Origin: Actinomycetes bacterium
GTDB taxonomy: Bacteria; Actinomycetota; Acidimicrobiia; Acidimicrobiales; Bog-793
Direction of reading: 5' to 3'
DNA length: 33,624 bases
NCBI GenBank assembly: GCA_021796545.1
Contig: JAKABX010000009.1
Location: 1-33,624, forward strand
The stretch's first letter is position 1. Each line of letters begins with the position of its first letter. Shown in pieces: positions 8,646-16,765 of the stretch. The notes under the pieces are model-generated. The model was not told the origin of the DNA. It was given only the letters and a program-made list of their open reading frames with translations, and did not search any database. Made by a program: the position numbers and the translations under genes.

Positions 8646-8654
8646 TGCTACACT
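8646..8654 (+). promoter_or_regulatory. infA: Extended -10 promoter candidate for infA
   Basis: TGCTACACT contains the extended -10 form TGnTAnnnT (TG at 8646-8647, TACACT at 8649-8654), located in the map-infA gap. No -35 match is seen 17 bases upstream, which is normal for extended -10 promoters. It would give an infA leader of about 140 bases. A TTGTCA at 8654-8659 resembles a -35 but lacks a partner -10. Confidence 0.4.
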
Positions 8655-8700
8655 TGTCATTCGCTCCGGGCACCGGGGCATCTCGCTGCGTGCCCGACAA

Positions 8701-8717
8701 GGGCCCATCTTGGGCCC
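8701..8717 (+). promoter_or_regulatory. Hairpin in the infA leader
   Basis: GGGCCCA (8701-8707), loop TCT, TGGGCCC (8711-8717) is a perfect 7-bp stem with a 3-base loop, about 85 bases upstream of the infA start. No T-run follows, so it is not a classic intrinsic terminator. It could be a leader regulatory structure. It lies in the only sizeable gap of the alpha-operon region. Confidence 0.45.
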
Positions 8718-8800
8718 GCCGACCGTTCCCGCCGGATCGGCGCCCCGTCGCGAGGCGGGGCGAGTGGAGTCGGGGCCGTATCGAAGCTCAGGAGGTCGAT

Positions 8801-9025
8801 CTGCCGAAGCCGAGGGAGGATGCGATTGTGCTCGAGGGCACCGTCATCGAGCCGCTGCCGAACGCCATGTTCCGCGTCGAGCTCGAGAACGGACACAAGG
8901 TCCTCGCGCACAGCTCGGGGAAGATGCGGATGCACCGGATCCGCATCCTGCCGGGCGACCGGGTGCAGGTGGAGATCACGCCCTACGACCTCACCCGTGG
9001 GCGAATCACCTACCGGTACAAGTAG
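8801..9025 (+). CDS. infA: Translation initiation factor IF-1, probable CTG start
   Basis: IF-1 occupies the 30S A site during initiation. From CTG 8801 the product is 74 residues and matches the family end to end: [48 protein letters not shown] and [16 protein letters not shown] is chosen because a GGAGG (8791-8795) lies 5 bases upstream and IF-1 is usually about 73 residues. A GTG at 8828 also has a strong purine run (8812-8820) before it, but would drop nine family-typical residues. Other in-frame starts at 8690 and 8645 would add non-conserved sequence. Residues in the segment [11 protein letters not shown] differ from the common HISGKMRMHYI. The gene is certain; the start is not. Confidence 0.93.
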   Translation: MPKPREDAIVLEGTVIEPLPNAMFRVELENGHKVLAHSSGKMRMHRIRILPGDRVQVEITPYDLTRGRITYRYK

Positions 9026-9074
9026 GCGACGGCCGCGTCGCCAGATCCCTCGTCGAGCAGCACCACGTCGCAGG

Positions 9075-9091
9075 TCCCGGCCCGGCCGGGA
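9075..9091 (+). promoter_or_regulatory. Hairpin abutting the rpmJ ribosome binding site
   Basis: TCCCGGC (9075-9081), loop CCG, GCCGGGA (9085-9091) form a perfect 7-bp stem whose last base begins the Shine-Dalgarno-like AGGAGAGAG (9091-9099). The ATG of rpmJ is at 9107. A stem this close could control ribosome access to rpmJ and the genes behind it. Confidence 0.4.
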
Positions 9092-9106
9092 GGAGAGAGC
9101 AGAGCG

Positions 9107-9220
9107 ATGAAGGTACAACCGAGCGTCAAGCCGATGTGCGAGAAGTGCAAGGTCATCCGTCGCCACGGGCGCGTGATGGTCATCTGCGAGAACCCGCGCC
9201 ACAAGCAGCGGCAGGGCTGA
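9107..9220 (+). CDS. rpmJ: 50S ribosomal protein L36, zinc-binding type
   Basis: L36 is the smallest 50S protein. The 37-residue product reads [16 protein letters not shown] and continues to [10 protein letters not shown]. It has the zinc ligands C11, C14, C27 and H32 of the C+ form. A good AGGAGAG lies 9-16 bases before the ATG. It sits between infA and rpsM, its usual place, and the next start is only 3 bases after its stop. Confidence 0.97.
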   Translation: MKVQPSVKPMCEKCKVIRRHGRVMVICENPRHKQRQG

Positions 9221-9223
9221 GCG

Positions 9224-9604
9224 GTGGCACGGATCGCCGGCGTCGACATCCCCCGCGAGAAGCGGCTCGAGGTCGCACTCACCTACATCTACGGCATCGG
9301 GCCGACGACCTCGCGCCAGGTCGCCGAGGCGGCGGAGGTGAGCGTCGACACCCGCGTGCGCGACCTTACCGACGAGGAGGTGGCGCGTCTTCGCGCCTAC
9401 ATCGACGCCAACCTGAAGGTCGAGGGTGACCTGCGCCGCGACGTTGCCCAGGACATCAAGCGCAAGATGGAGATCGGCTCCTACCAGGGACTTCGCCACC
9501 GCCGCGGCCTTCCGGTCCACGGCCAGCGCACCCACACGAACGCCCGGACCCGCAAGGGCCCGAAGAAGACCGTCGCCGGCAAGAAGAAGGTTCGCAAGCA
9601 CTGA
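9224..9604 (+). CDS. rpsM: 30S ribosomal protein S13
   Basis: S13 sits in the 30S head and contacts the P-site tRNA and the 50S subunit. The 126-residue product begins [21 protein letters not shown] with [11 protein letters not shown], and has [20 protein letters not shown] followed by a Lys/Arg-rich tail ending KKKVRKH. It starts at GTG 9224, 3 bases after rpmJ, and its stop overlaps the rpsK ATG by one base. Confidence 0.98.
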   Translation: MARIAGVDIPREKRLEVALTYIYGIGPTTSRQVAEAAEVSVDTRVRDLTDEEVARLRAYIDANLKVEGDLRRDVAQDIKRKMEIGSYQGLRHRRGLPVHGQRTHTNARTRKGPKKTVAGKKKVRKH

Positions 9605-10005
9605 TGGCCAAGCCCACCAAGCCCGGAGGCCGGCGCCCGCGTCGGCGCGAGCGCAAGAACGTCGCGCACGGCGTCGCGCATATCAAGAGCTCCTTCAACA
9701 ACACGATCGTCTCGATCACCGACCACGAGGGCAACGTGCTCGCGTGGGCGTCCGCGGGCAACGTCGGGTTCAAGGGCTCGCGCAAATCGACCCCCTTCGC
9801 CGCCCAGATGGCCGCCGAGCAGTGCGCGCGCCGCGCGATGGAGCACGGGGTGCGGCGTGTCGACGTGCTCGTGCGCGGTCCGGGCTCCGGACGCGAGACC
9901 GCGATCCGCTCGATCGCCGCCGCAGGCATCGAGGTGACCGGCATCAAGGACGTGACGCCCATCCCGCACAACGGCTGCCGCCCGAAGAAGCGGCGCCGGG
10001 TCTGA
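9604..10005 (+). CDS. rpsK: 30S ribosomal protein S11
   Basis: S11 is part of the 30S platform near the mRNA exit. The 133-residue product has the conserved [39 protein letters not shown] and the C-terminal [17 protein letters not shown]. The ATG overlaps the rpsM stop by one base. Length is normal. It is followed after 22 bases by rpsD with its own very strong ribosome binding site. Confidence 0.98.
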   Translation: MAKPTKPGGRRPRRRERKNVAHGVAHIKSSFNNTIVSITDHEGNVLAWASAGNVGFKGSRKSTPFAAQMAAEQCARRAMEHGVRRVDVLVRGPGSGRETAIRSIAAAGIEVTGIKDVTPIPHNGCRPKKRRRV

Positions 10006-10027
10006 GCGGGCCAGGAGGAGGAGAGAC

Positions 10028-10654
10028 ATGGCCCGCTACACGGGTCCGGTGTGCCGTCTGTGCCGCCGGGAGAAGGTCAAGCTGTTCTTGAAGGGCGCGA
10101 AGTGCGAGAGCGCCGCATGCCCGATCGAGCGCCGGCCGTTCCCGCCGGGCGAGCACGGGCGCGACCGCGTGCGCCAGGGCTCGGAGTACCTGGCCCAGCT
10201 GCGGGAGAAGCAGAAGGCGCGTCGCATCTACGGCGTGTTGGAGCAGCAGTTCCGCAACATCTACGAGGAGGCGAACCGTCAGAGCGGCATCACCGGCGAG
10301 AACCTGCTGCGGATGCTCGAGATGCGCCTCGACAACATCGCGTTCCGCGCCAACTGGGGCATCAGCCGCAACCAGGCCCGCCAGCTCGTCAGCCACGGCC
10401 ACGTCCAGGTCAACGGCCGCCGCGTCACGATCCCGAGCTACCGGGTGCGCGTCGGGGACGTCGTGGCCCTCGTGCCGACCGCCCGCGAGCAGATCACGGT
10501 CCGCCAGAACCTCGACACGATCGACCGCCCGACCCCGGGCTGGCTCGAGGCCGAGGAGCACGGCACCCAGGTGCGCGTGCGCGTGGCGCCGGTGCGCGAG
10601 CAGATCGACACGCCCGTGCGCGAGCAGCTCATCGTCGAGCTCTACTCCAAGTAG
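10028..10654 (+). CDS. rpsD: 30S ribosomal protein S4, zinc-binding type
   Basis: S4 nucleates 30S assembly and in E. coli represses alpha-operon translation. The 208-residue product carries cysteines C9, C12, C26 and C31 at its N-terminus, the zinc-binding form. It also has the S4 RNA-binding domain (EMRLDNIAFRANWGISRNQ, then ARQLVSHGHVQVNGRRV). The start is supported by AGGAGGAGG about 6 bases upstream. A gap of about 90 bases separates it from rpoA. Confidence 0.98.
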   Translation: MARYTGPVCRLCRREKVKLFLKGAKCESAACPIERRPFPPGEHGRDRVRQGSEYLAQLREKQKARRIYGVLEQQFRNIYEEANRQSGITGENLLRMLEMRLDNIAFRANWGISRNQARQLVSHGHVQVNGRRVTIPSYRVRVGDVVALVPTAREQITVRQNLDTIDRPTPGWLEAEEHGTQVRVRVAPVREQIDTPVREQLIVELYSK

Positions 10655-10743
10655 CCCGCCCGCGGGCCCCGGTTGCCCGGCGCGCCCGCTCCATCACGAC
10701 ACCAGACGCAGACACGAGAAGACGCAGCAACAGGAGCGACGAG

Positions 10744-11691
10744 ATGCTCATCATCCAGCGGCCGACGGTCGAGGCGATCGGCGAGGAGGAGAACAACCGC
10801 CAGCGGTTCGCCATCGGCCCGCTCGACCCGGGCTTCGGCCACACCCTCGGCAACGCCCTGCGGCGCACCCTGCTCTCCTCGATCCCGGGCGCCGCGGTGA
10901 CCCAGGTCCGCTTCGACGACGCGCTGCACGAGTTCACGTACCTCTCCGGGGTGAAGGAGGACGTGAGCGACATCATCTTGAACCTGAAGGACCTCGTGCT
11001 GACGAGCGAGTCCGAGGAGCCCGTCACCCTGCGCATCGACGTGCGCGGCCCGGCCGAGGTGACCGGCGCGGACCTGCGGACGACGGCGGACGTGCACGTG
11101 CTCAACCCGGAGCTGCACCTCGCCTCGGTCACCGCCAAGGGCCGCCTCGCCATGGACGTCACCGTCGACCGCGGCAAGGGCTACCTCTCGGCCGAGCGGA
11201 ACAAGCAGAGCCCGACGATCGGGGTGATCCCCGTCGACGCGATCTTCTCGCCGGTGCGCCGCGTCGCCTTCACCGTTGAGCCGACCCGCGTCGAGCAGTC
11301 GACCGACTACGACCGCCTCGTCCTCGACGTCGAGACCGACGGCTCGCTCACCCCCGCCGAGGCCCTCGCCTCGGCGGGCCAGACGCTGCGGGCGCTCGTC
11401 AGCCTCGTCGCCGAGCTCTCCGAGGGGGCCGAGGGCCTCGAGCTCGGGGACGTCGCCACGGTTGCGAGCGGCTCGCCCGACCTCGACCTTCCCATTGAGG
11501 ATCTCGACCTCTCCGAGCGGCCGCGCAACTGCCTGAAGCGCGCGCAGATCAACACCATCGGCCAGCTCATCGAGCGCAGCACTGCGGACCTTTTGAACAT
11601 CACGAACTTCGGCCAGAAGTCCCTGGACGAGGTCGTCGAGCGCCTCGACGAGCGCGGCCTCACGCTCGCCGGCGGCAACGAGGTGTACTGA
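10744..11691 (+). CDS. rpoA: DNA-directed RNA polymerase alpha subunit
   Basis: The alpha dimer scaffolds RNA polymerase assembly, and its C-terminal domain binds UP elements and activators. The 315-residue product has the N-terminal dimerisation domain ([21 protein letters not shown] around residues 31-51). A long acidic linker follows (about 228-258), then the alpha-CTD with [15 protein letters not shown] (261-275) and [20 protein letters not shown] lies 8 bases before the ATG. rplQ starts 1 base after the stop. Confidence 0.98.
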   Translation: MLIIQRPTVEAIGEEENNRQRFAIGPLDPGFGHTLGNALRRTLLSSIPGAAVTQVRFDDALHEFTYLSGVKEDVSDIILNLKDLVLTSESEEPVTLRIDVRGPAEVTGADLRTTADVHVLNPELHLASVTAKGRLAMDVTVDRGKGYLSAERNKQSPTIGVIPVDAIFSPVRRVAFTVEPTRVEQSTDYDRLVLDVETDGSLTPAEALASAGQTLRALVSLVAELSEGAEGLELGDVATVASGSPDLDLPIEDLDLSERPRNCLKRAQINTIGQLIERSTADLLNITNFGQKSLDEVVERLDERGLTLAGGNEVY

Positions 11692-11692
11692 G

Positions 11693-12052
11693 ATGCCCGC
11701 CGCACCGAAGAAGGGCCCCCGCTTCGGGGGGGACGCCGCCCACCACAAGGCGATCATCGCCAACCTCGCGGCCTCGCTGATCGCCGCGAGCCCCGAGGGC
11801 ATCGTGACGACCGAGGCGAAGGCCAAGGCGCTGCGCCCCGTGCTCGAGAAGCTCGTCACCAAGGCGCGCAAGGGCGACGTCCACAACCACCGCCAGCTCG
11901 TCGCGTACCTGCGCGACAAGGACATGGCCCACAAGCTCGTTGCCGAGATCGCCCCGCGCTACACCGAGCGCCCGGGCGGCTACCTGCGCATCCTCAAGCT
12001 CGGGCCGCGGCCGGGCGACAACGCGCCCATGGCGCGGATCGAGTTCGTCTGA
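11693..12052 (+). CDS. rplQ: 50S ribosomal protein L17
   Basis: L17 lies near the exit tunnel. The 119-residue product is of the short type. Its N-terminus ([21 protein letters not shown]) is the actinobacterial form; the core [20 protein letters not shown] and the end [18 protein letters not shown] are standard. It closes the alpha operon as usual and is followed after 34 bases by truA. Confidence 0.97.
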   Translation: MPAAPKKGPRFGGDAAHHKAIIANLAASLIAASPEGIVTTEAKAKALRPVLEKLVTKARKGDVHNHRQLVAYLRDKDMAHKLVAEIAPRYTERPGGYLRILKLGPRPGDNAPMARIEFV

Positions 12053-12086
12053 GCGACCCGGGACCCGTCGCGCCGGCGCGGCGGCC

Positions 12087-13001
12087 GTGACGCTGTTCGA
12101 CCTCCCAAGCGGCGGCCCGTCACCGGCGCGCGCGGCGGGCCGTCCTGCGCGGGGTGCGCCGCCCGCGCCCGGGAGGACGCGTGTCGCGCTCGGTCTCGCG
12201 TACGACGGCTCGGCCTACCACGGCTTCGCGCCACAGCCCGGCATCCGCACGGTCGGCGGCGACCTCGCCGACGCGCTCGGGCGCATCGCCGGCCGGGAGG
12301 TCGAGATCGTCGGCGCGGGGCGGACCGACGCGGGCGTACACGCGACCGCCCAGGTCGTCCACGCGGATTTCGAGACGAGCCTGCTCGCCACCCGCCACTT
12401 CACGACCGGTGCCGCCTTCGAGGAGCTGACCCGCCTGCGCCGCTCCCTGGACGCCCAGCTCGGCGACGCGGCGTCGTGCTGGCGGGCCGTCGTCGTGCCG
12501 GGCGCGTTCCACGCCCGCTTCGCGGCGACGGCGCGCTTTTACCGCTATGAGATCGACGTCGGCGGGCCGTTCGACCCCCGGCGGCGGCATTTTGCCTGGC
12601 GCCACGAGGGCCCCCTCGACCTCGCGGTCATGCGTCTCGCGACCGATCCCTTGATCGGCGAGCACGACTTCGCGGCCTTCTGCCGGCGACCCCCCGATCG
12701 TCCCGACGGCCCGCTCGTGCGCCGGGTGCTCTTCGCGCGCTGGGCGACGGCGCCGGGCCGGCTCGCCTTCGAGATCGCGGCGAACGCCTTCTGCCACCAG
12801 ATGGTCCGTGCGATCGTCGGGACGCTCGTCGCAGCGGGCGCGGGGCGGCGCCGGGCGAGCGACGTCGTCGCCCTCCTTCACAGCGGCAGCCGCTGCGGTG
12901 CACCGCCACTCGCGCCGGCGGCCGGGCTCTGCCTCGTCGGCGTGGGCTACCCCGAGGACCTCGGCGGGTGGTGGGGCGACTCTCCGGCCCCGGCGGGCTG
13001 A
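12087..13001 (+). CDS. truA: tRNA pseudouridine(38-40) synthase TruA
   Basis: TruA isomerises uridines in the tRNA anticodon stem-loop. The 304-residue product contains the catalytic motif GAGRTDAGVHATAQV with Asp81, the opening LAYDGSAYHGFAPQPG, SFHARF-like GAFHARFAATARFYRYEI and the C-terminal AFCHQMVRAIVGTLV. About 30 Pro/Ala/Arg-rich residues precede the core, somewhat more than usual. GTG 12087 is the first plausible start after rplQ, though I see no strong Shine-Dalgarno, so the true start could be further in. rplQ-truA adjacency is typical of actinobacteria. Confidence 0.94.
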   Translation: MTLFDLPSGGPSPARAAGRPARGAPPAPGRTRVALGLAYDGSAYHGFAPQPGIRTVGGDLADALGRIAGREVEIVGAGRTDAGVHATAQVVHADFETSLLATRHFTTGAAFEELTRLRRSLDAQLGDAASCWRAVVVPGAFHARFAATARFYRYEIDVGGPFDPRRRHFAWRHEGPLDLAVMRLATDPLIGEHDFAAFCRRPPDRPDGPLVRRVLFARWATAPGRLAFEIAANAFCHQMVRAIVGTLVAAGAGRRRASDVVALLHSGSRCGAPPLAPAAGLCLVGVGYPEDLGGWWGDSPAPAG

Positions 13002-13042
13002 CCACCGGACGCACCGCGGCGTGGCGGCGCTCCTGAACTGGC

Positions 13043-13048
13043 TATGCT
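13043..13048 (+). promoter_or_regulatory. Possible -10 element for the amino acid transporter operon
   Basis: TATGCT in the truA-transporter gap matches TAnnnT and lies 34 bases before the ATG at 13082, which would leave a leader of about 27 bases. There is no clear -35. It suggests the transporter is transcribed independently of the ribosomal genes. Confidence 0.4.
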
Positions 13049-13081
13049 CAGCCGGTTCTCGATGAAGAAGCAGGTGAAGGC

Positions 13082-14014
13082 ATGTTGAGCACCATCGGCA
13101 CGACCCGGCGCACCGGGCGGGCGCGCACCGCCACGTTCGTGGTGGGGACGCTGTGCAGCGCGTCTGCGCTCGTCGTCGGGGCCGGCGCGGCCGCGGCCGC
13201 GAGCGCCCCCCGGGCGGCGCTGCCGACCCCGAGGAAGGACCCGAAGGCGGCAGCGCTCGTGCCCGCCGCGATCCGCAAGGCCGGCGTCGTCAGCTTCGCG
13301 GCCGACGCGACCTACGCGCCCGACGAGTTCGTCGCAGCGAACGGCAAGACGATCATCGGGATGGACGTCGACCTCGGCAACGCGCTCGCCGCCGTGCTCG
13401 GGCTGAAGGCGCACTTTGTCAATGCGACCTTCGACACGATCATCCCCGGGCTCGTCGACGGCCGCTTCGACGTCGGCCTCTCGTCGTTCACGGTGACCGC
13501 GGCGCGCGAGAAGCAGGTCAACTTCGTCTCCTACTACCAGGCGGGCGAGGGCTTCTACGTCAAGTCCTCGAGCCCGGCGAACGTGACCGACCTCGCGACG
13601 CTCTGCGGCAAGACAGTCGCCGTCGAGACCGGCACCACCGAGCAGGCCGACGCCCAGCGCGACGTGGCGCTGTGCAAGAAGGCCGGCAAGAAGCCCGACA
13701 CGGTTCTGCCCTTCAACACCCAGGACGAGGCGAACCTCGCCGTGGCGTCGGGCCGGGCACAGGCCGGGTTCGCAGACTCCCAGGTCGCGGCCTACATCGT
13801 CCACCAGTCGCATGGCACCTTCAAGCTGTCGGGCAAGCCCTTCGGCGTCGCGCCCTACGGCATCGCGTTCCCGAAGTCCTCGACGCTCGACAAGGCGACG
13901 CTCGTCGCCCTCCAGGACCTGAAGCGCTCGGGGCTCTACATGAAGATCCTCGAAAAGTGGGGGATCGCGAACGGCGCGCTCGCGCACTTCGCGATCAACC
14001 CGAAGGTCAGCTGA
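13082..14014 (+). CDS. Amino acid ABC transporter, family 3 solute-binding protein
   Basis: This is the extracellular receptor of a polar amino acid importer. The 310-residue product starts with a basic segment and a hydrophobic stretch (about residues 17-40) ending AAAAASA, a Sec-type signal peptide; no lipobox cysteine is in the right place. The mature part has family 3 features: ATYAPDEFVAANGKTIIGMDVDL near the start, NATFDTIIPGLVDGRFDVGLSS, and VAVETGTTEQADAQ. The closing region (GIAFPKSSTL, then a C-terminal helix) is also typical. Permease and ATPase genes follow directly. The substrate cannot be fixed; glutamate, glutamine or a similar polar amino acid is likely from the family. Confidence 0.9.
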   Translation: MLSTIGTTRRTGRARTATFVVGTLCSASALVVGAGAAAAASAPRAALPTPRKDPKAAALVPAAIRKAGVVSFAADATYAPDEFVAANGKTIIGMDVDLGNALAAVLGLKAHFVNATFDTIIPGLVDGRFDVGLSSFTVTAAREKQVNFVSYYQAGEGFYVKSSSPANVTDLATLCGKTVAVETGTTEQADAQRDVALCKKAGKKPDTVLPFNTQDEANLAVASGRAQAGFADSQVAAYIVHQSHGTFKLSGKPFGVAPYGIAFPKSSTLDKATLVALQDLKRSGLYMKILEKWGIANGALAHFAINPKVS

Positions 14015-14036
14015 AGCCCGGGCGCCCGGAGTCGCG

Positions 14037-14981
14037 GTGGTGAACTCGGGCGCCCCCCGGCGGACGGAGCGCCGCCCCGGCGAGATCGCGGCGGTCCCGG
14101 TCCGCCACGCCGGACGGTGGGTGGCGGCCGGGATCGTCCTCGTCCTCGCCGCGATGCTCGTCCACAGCCTGGTCACCAACGCCGGGTACCACTGGGCGAC
14201 GATCAAGGCCTACCTGTTCGCTCCCGAGATCCTGCACGGGGTCGTCATCACCTTGGAGCTCACGGGCGCGGCGATGGCGATCGGCATCGCCGGCGGCATC
14301 GTGCTCGCGATCATGCGCCTCAGCGCCAATCCGATCGTCGCCGGGGCGAGCTGGCTGTACGTGTACCTGTTCCGCGGCACGCCGGTGCTCGTCCAGCTCT
14401 TCCTCTGGTACAACCTCGCGTACCTCTACGGCCATCTCGGGATCGGCGTCCCCTTCGGCCCCCACGCGTCCGCCTCGACCAACAGCCTGATCTCGGCGCT
14501 GACCGCGGGCATCCTCGGCCTCGGCCTCAACGAAGCGGCCTACATGGCCGAGATCGTGCGCGCGGGGATCATCTCGGTCGACGCGGGCCAGAGCGAGGCC
14601 GCCGCGTCGCTCGGGATGCGCCGGCTCCAGATCATGTTCAAGATCGTGCTCCCCCAGGCGATGCGGGTCATCGTCCCGCCGACGGGGAACGAGACGATCT
14701 CGATGCTGAAGACGAGCTCCCTGGTCTCGACCGTCGCCGTCTACGACCTGTTCGGCGAGTCCCAGCTGCTCGCGGCGCGCACGTACCTGCCGATTCCGCT
14801 CTTTCTCATGGCGAGCATCTGGTATCTCGCGATGACGACGGTGCTCACGATCGGCCAGTACTACGTGGAGCGCTACTACGCGCGCGGCGCGGCCCGCGCG
14901 CTGCCGCTGACGCCGTTCCAGCGCCTGAGGGTGACCCTGCCGATCTGGCGGCTCCGGCCCGCGGGCCCGGTGACCGAGTGA
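14037..14981 (+). CDS. Amino acid ABC transporter permease, HisM/GlnP type
   Basis: This is the membrane component of the importer. The 314-residue product has five clear hydrophobic segments (about 29-48, 68-93, 101-131, 150-176 and 250-275) and the EAA coupling loop [19 protein letters not shown] followed by LPQAM (about 186-209), which docks on the ATPase. The motif [16 protein letters not shown] is typical of the glutamine/histidine permease family. A basic N-terminal extension of about 28 residues precedes the first segment. GTG codons at 14037 and 14040 are both possible starts. It overlaps the ATPase gene by 4 bases. Confidence 0.93.
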   Translation: MVNSGAPRRTERRPGEIAAVPVRHAGRWVAAGIVLVLAAMLVHSLVTNAGYHWATIKAYLFAPEILHGVVITLELTGAAMAIGIAGGIVLAIMRLSANPIVAGASWLYVYLFRGTPVLVQLFLWYNLAYLYGHLGIGVPFGPHASASTNSLISALTAGILGLGLNEAAYMAEIVRAGIISVDAGQSEAAASLGMRRLQIMFKIVLPQAMRVIVPPTGNETISMLKTSSLVSTVAVYDLFGESQLLAARTYLPIPLFLMASIWYLAMTTVLTIGQYYVERYYARGAARALPLTPFQRLRVTLPIWRLRPAGPVTE

Positions 14982-15760
14982 CGGGTGCCGACGCCCCGGC
15001 TCGCCCGATGGTGCGGGCCGAGGGCGTCCACAAGCGCTACGGCGTGCTCGAGGTGCTGCGGGGGATCGACCTCACCGTCGCCCGGGGCGAGGTCGCCTGC
15101 ATCATCGGCCCGTCGGGATCCGGCAAGTCGACCCTCCTGCGCTGCATCAACCACCTCGAGAAGATCAACGCGGGGCGGATCCTCGTCGACGGGGTGCTCG
15201 TCGGCTACGAGGAGCGCGCCGGGCGCCTGCACGAGCTGCACGAGCGCGAGGTCGCCCGCCGGCGCGCCGAGATCGGCATGGTCTTCCAGCACTTCAACCT
15301 CTTCCCCCACCTCAGCGTGCTGGAGAACGTCGCGAGCGGGCCGGCCATCGTGAAGCGGACCCCGCGCGCCACCGCCGAGCGGGCGGCGCGCGCGCTGCTC
15401 GAGCGCGTCGGGCTCGCAGACAAGGCCGACGCCTACCCCCGCCAGCTCTCCGGCGGCCAGCAGCAACGCGTCGCGATCGCCCGGGCGCTCGCGATGGAGC
15501 CGAAGCTCATGCTCTTCGACGAGCCCACGAGCGCGCTCGACCCCGAGCTCGTCGGCGAGGTGCTCGCCGTCATGCGCTCGCTCGCCGAGGAGGGGATGAC
15601 GATGGTCGTCGTCACCCACGAGATCGGCTTCGCGCGCGAGGTCGGCGACCAGCTCGTCTTCATGGATGGGGGCGTCATCGTCGAATCCGGGCCGCCCCGC
15701 GCCGTGATCGCGACGCCGAAGGAGCGCCGGACACGGGACTTCCTCGAGGCCGTGCTCTGA
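14978..15760 (+). CDS. Amino acid ABC transporter ATP-binding protein
   Basis: This is the cytoplasmic ATPase that drives import. The 260-residue product has all expected motifs: Walker [10 protein letters not shown] (44-52), Q-loop Q104 in [16 protein letters not shown], signature LSGGQQQR (157-164), Walker [15 protein letters not shown] (177-190) and the switch histidine H214 in VVVTHE. The HFNLFPH segment is characteristic of polar amino acid ABC systems (GlnQ/HisP group). Translation begins in a GTGA overlap with the permease stop. A separate promoter for rplM follows. Confidence 0.95.
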   Translation: MTGADAPARPMVRAEGVHKRYGVLEVLRGIDLTVARGEVACIIGPSGSGKSTLLRCINHLEKINAGRILVDGVLVGYEERAGRLHELHEREVARRRAEIGMVFQHFNLFPHLSVLENVASGPAIVKRTPRATAERAARALLERVGLADKADAYPRQLSGGQQQRVAIARALAMEPKLMLFDEPTSALDPELVGEVLAVMRSLAEEGMTMVVVTHEIGFAREVGDQLVFMDGGVIVESGPPRAVIATPKERRTRDFLEAVL

Positions 15761-15780
15761 GCCCGCGGGCAAGGGCGCGT

Positions 15781-15809
15781 GTGACACCGTCCCCGGCGCC
15801 GACTATCCT
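15781..15809 (+). promoter_or_regulatory. rplM: Promoter for rplM-rpsI
   Basis: GTGACA (15781-15786, one mismatch to TTGACA) and TATCCT (15804-15809) are separated by exactly 17 bases. This is one of the two best sigma-70-type promoters in the window. It predicts a start near 15816 and an untranslated leader of about 85 bases before rplM. Confidence 0.7.
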
Positions 15810-15899
15810 GGTCCGGCGCGCCCGGGAGGCCCTGCGACCACGGTGCGCGCCAGACGAGGTCCACCCGCGCCGTGGCGCGACCACGAAGAAGGATGATCG

Positions 15900-16349
15900 G
15901 TGCGCACGTACTCTCCCAAGCCGAGCGAGATCGAGCGGGCCTGGCACGTCGTCGACGCGGAAGGTCTCGTCCTCGGCCGGCTGGCGACCACCGTGGCGAG
16001 CGTGCTGCGCGGCAAGCACAAGGCGACCTTCGCGCCCCACCTCGACACCGGCGACCACGTGATCGTCGTCAACGCGTCGCGCCTCGTCCTCACGGCGAAC
16101 AAGGCGGATACCAAGATGGCCTACCGCCACAGCGGCTACCCCGGTGGCCTCAGCGCAACGAGCTACGCCGAGCTGCTCGGGACCAAGCCCGAGGAGGTCG
16201 TGCGCCGCGCCGTGAAGGGCATGCTCCCCAAGGGTCCCCTCGGGCGCAAGATGCTGCAGAAGCTGAAGGTCTACGCCGGCCCGGACCATCCGCATGCCGC
16301 GCAGATCCCCCGCCCGCTCACCGTCGACGGCGCGCGGCGCGCCTCCTAG
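15900..16349 (+). CDS. rplM: 50S ribosomal protein L13
   Basis: L13 is an early 50S assembly protein. The 149-residue product starts [19 protein letters not shown] and contains [41 protein letters not shown] and [12 protein letters not shown] with VYAGPDHPH near the end. These are all standard. The GTG start is preceded by GAAGGATG. It forms the usual pair with rpsI, and the good promoter upstream separates it from the transporter genes. Confidence 0.97.
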   Translation: MRTYSPKPSEIERAWHVVDAEGLVLGRLATTVASVLRGKHKATFAPHLDTGDHVIVVNASRLVLTANKADTKMAYRHSGYPGGLSATSYAELLGTKPEEVVRRAVKGMLPKGPLGRKMLQKLKVYAGPDHPHAAQIPRPLTVDGARRAS

Positions 16350-16362
16350 CGAAAGAGTCGTC

Positions 16363-16755
16363 ATGGCAAAGCCTCTCGTGCAGTCCACCGGCCGTCGCAA
16401 GGCCGCCGTCGCCCGGGTCCGCCTTCGCCCCGGCGCCGGTGCCGTGCTGATCAACCGACGTCCGATCGATCAGTACTTCCCCTCGGCCGGCCACCGCATG
16501 CACGCGACCGAGGCGCTGCGCGTCGCCGGCCGTCAGGACGTCTACGACGTCGACGCGACGATCGACGGTGGCGGTGTCTCGGGCCAGGCCGGTGCGCTGC
16601 GGCTCGGCATCGCGCGTGGCCTCGCGGAGGTGGACCCGGAGCTGCGCCCCGGGCTCAAGCGCGCCGGCCTTCTCACCCGCGACGCGCGCGAGAAGGAGAG
16701 CAAGAAGTACGGCCTGAAGAAGGCCCGTAAGGCGCCCCAGTACTCCAAGCGCTGA
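16363..16755 (+). CDS. rpsI: 30S ribosomal protein S9
   Basis: S9 reaches into the 30S P site with its C-terminal tail. The 130-residue product has STGRRKAAVARVRLRPG, VSGQAGALRLGIARGL and the invariant tail KKARKAPQYSKR, whose final Lys-Arg contacts P-site tRNA. ATG 16363 lies 13 bases after rplM. glmM follows after 10 bases, as in many actinobacteria. Confidence 0.97.
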   Translation: MAKPLVQSTGRRKAAVARVRLRPGAGAVLINRRPIDQYFPSAGHRMHATEALRVAGRQDVYDVDATIDGGGVSGQAGALRLGIARGLAEVDPELRPGLKRAGLLTRDAREKESKKYGLKKARKAPQYSKR

Positions 16756-16765
16756 GGCCCTGCCC

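Noticed and set aside
13142-13160. Cysteine in the signal peptide of the solute-binding protein as a lipobox
   Set aside because: The context GTLCSAS lacks the small-residue lipobox pattern and the hydrophobic core continues past it to AAAAASA, so an ordinary signal peptidase site is more likely.
15761-15770. GCCCGCGGGC palindrome after the transporter ATPase as a terminator
   Set aside because: It is a contiguous palindrome without room for a loop and has no T-run; a similar string occurs after rpsD.
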